This document shows positions 63,474 to 64,000 of a DNA stretch of 64,000 nucleotides, one piece after another; within the stretch, counting starts at the first letter, position 1; each line of letters starts with the position of its first letter. Source of the stretch: Brenneria rubrifaciens (GTDB lineage: Bacteria; Pseudomonadota; Gammaproteobacteria; Enterobacterales; Enterobacteriaceae). Location: positions 868,001 through 932,000 of the forward strand of contig NZ_CP034035.1 in the NCBI RefSeq assembly GCF_005484945.1. Direction: 5' to 3'. A program made the translations under genes and the position numbers. The notes under the pieces were generated by a model. The model worked only from the letters and a program-made list of their open reading frames with translations, ran no database searches and was not told the origin of the DNA.

Positions 63474-64000
63474 ATGCTGAGCAGAGAGGACTTTTACATG
63501 ATAAAGCAAATGCGCCAGCAGGGTGCGTATATTGTCGATATTGCCACTCAGGTGTGTTGTTCTGAGCGAACCGTCAGACGGTACCTGAAATACCCGGAAC
63601 CTCCGGCCAGAAAAACACGCCACAAAATGGCTAAACTCAGGCCGTTCATGGACTATATCGACATGCGTCTGGCAGAGAACGTCTGGAACGGCGAGGTCAT
63701 CCTCGCGGAAATCAAAACGATGGGTTATACCGGCGGCCGCTCCATGTTGCGTTACTACATCCAGCCCAAACGTAAGATGCGGCCATCGAAGAAAACAGTT
63801 CGCTTCGAAACCCAGCCCGGCTACCAGCTCCAGCATGACTGGGGGGAAATTGAGGCTGAGGTTGCCGGACAACGATGCAAAGTTAGCTTCGCGGTTAACA
63901 CGCTGGGGTTCTCCCGCCGCTTCCATGTCTTCGCCGCACCAAAGCAGGATGCTGAGCATACCTATGAGTCTCTGGTTCGCGCCTTCCGCTACTTCGGCGG
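63474..64000 (+). CDS. istA: IS21-family transposase IstA, partial at the window edge
   Basis: ATG 63474 follows AAAGGA. The frame is open for 175 codons to the last base. An N-terminal HTH (MLSREDFYMIKQMRQQGAYI; CSERTVRRYLKYPEP) is followed by the start of the rve integrase core with LQHDWGEIE (first catalytic Asp) and FSRRFHVFAA. IstB is expected beyond the window. The left end of the element lies between about 63405 and 63440; I could not fix the terminal repeat. Confidence 0.9.
   Translation, partial: MLSREDFYMIKQMRQQGAYIVDIATQVCCSERTVRRYLKYPEPPARKTRHKMAKLRPFMDYIDMRLAENVWNGEVILAEIKTMGYTGGRSMLRYYIQPKRKMRPSKKTVRFETQPGYQLQHDWGEIEAEVAGQRCKVSFAVNTLGFSRRFHVFAAPKQDAEHTYESLVRAFRYFG

Overview
The window looks like the chromosome of an enterobacterium of the Pectobacteriaceae type (Brenneria/Pectobacterium/Dickeya-like; the genus is an inference). 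The evidence is enterobacterial rRNA sequence, E. coli-like housekeeping proteins in familiar neighbourhoods, moderately high GC, and accessory purine-nitrogen and methionine-salvage clusters. About 57 kb is ordinary, intact chromosome. The last ~6.5 kb, beyond a tRNA-Thr gene, is a decayed integrative island.

Region 1 (1-17.2 kb): clpB behind a sigma-32 promoter, then a complete rRNA operon (16S, tRNA-Ile, tRNA-Ala, 23S, 5S, tRNA-Thr, second 5S), then kgtP, pssA, patZ, tapT, trxC and the methyltransferase yfiF. This is the E. coli clpB-rrnG-kgtP-pssA neighbourhood, but the rRNA operon has the gene content of E. coli rrnD. Region 2 (17.2-24.7 kb): the emrRAB drug-efflux operon and proVWX, the osmoprotectant ABC transporter.

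Region 3 (25.4-36 kb): an hpx-type cluster for the lower part of purine/allantoate catabolism. hpxW-hpxX-hpxY-hpxZ (oxalurate and oxamate breakdown) face away from an RpiR-type regulator. A four-gene polar-amino-acid-type ABC transporter, hpxJ (ureidoglycine aminotransferase) and hpxK (allantoate amidohydrolase) follow. Sigma-54 (-24/-12) promoter matches lie before both hpxW and the transporter, with an NtrC-like site upstream of the transporter, which suggests nitrogen-limitation control.

Region 4 (36-43.1 kb): the methionine salvage set yafV (omega-amidase), ybdL/mtnE, mtnB, mtnC, mtnD, mtnA and mtnK, arranged around two divergent promoters. Each promoter region carries four tandem 8-bp Met boxes (MetJ operators). 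A DUF924 gene is lodged between mtnD and mtnA. Region 5 (43.1-57.1 kb): yajD, fadE, gmhA, yafJ, yafK, dinB (with a near-consensus LexA box), pepD, gpt, frsA, crl, proB and proA, close to the E. coli 5-6 minute order.

Region 6 (57.3 kb to the end): tRNA-Thr(CGT) (thrW position), a P4-type integrase cut off by an IS3-family element, a remnant of a second IS3-type element, two small prophage-type genes, a ribbon-helix-helix regulator with a repeated operator, two tandem paralogous small membrane proteins, and an orphan hcp (type VI secretion tube/carrier) translationally coupled to a DUF4225 protein. A second, frameshifted P4-type integrase and the start of an IS21-type istA follow, the last running off the window. 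The most interesting hypothesis is that hcp-DUF4225 plus the facing membrane-protein pair form a horizontally acquired T6SS effector/immunity module. No toxicity or immunity can be proven from sequence alone.
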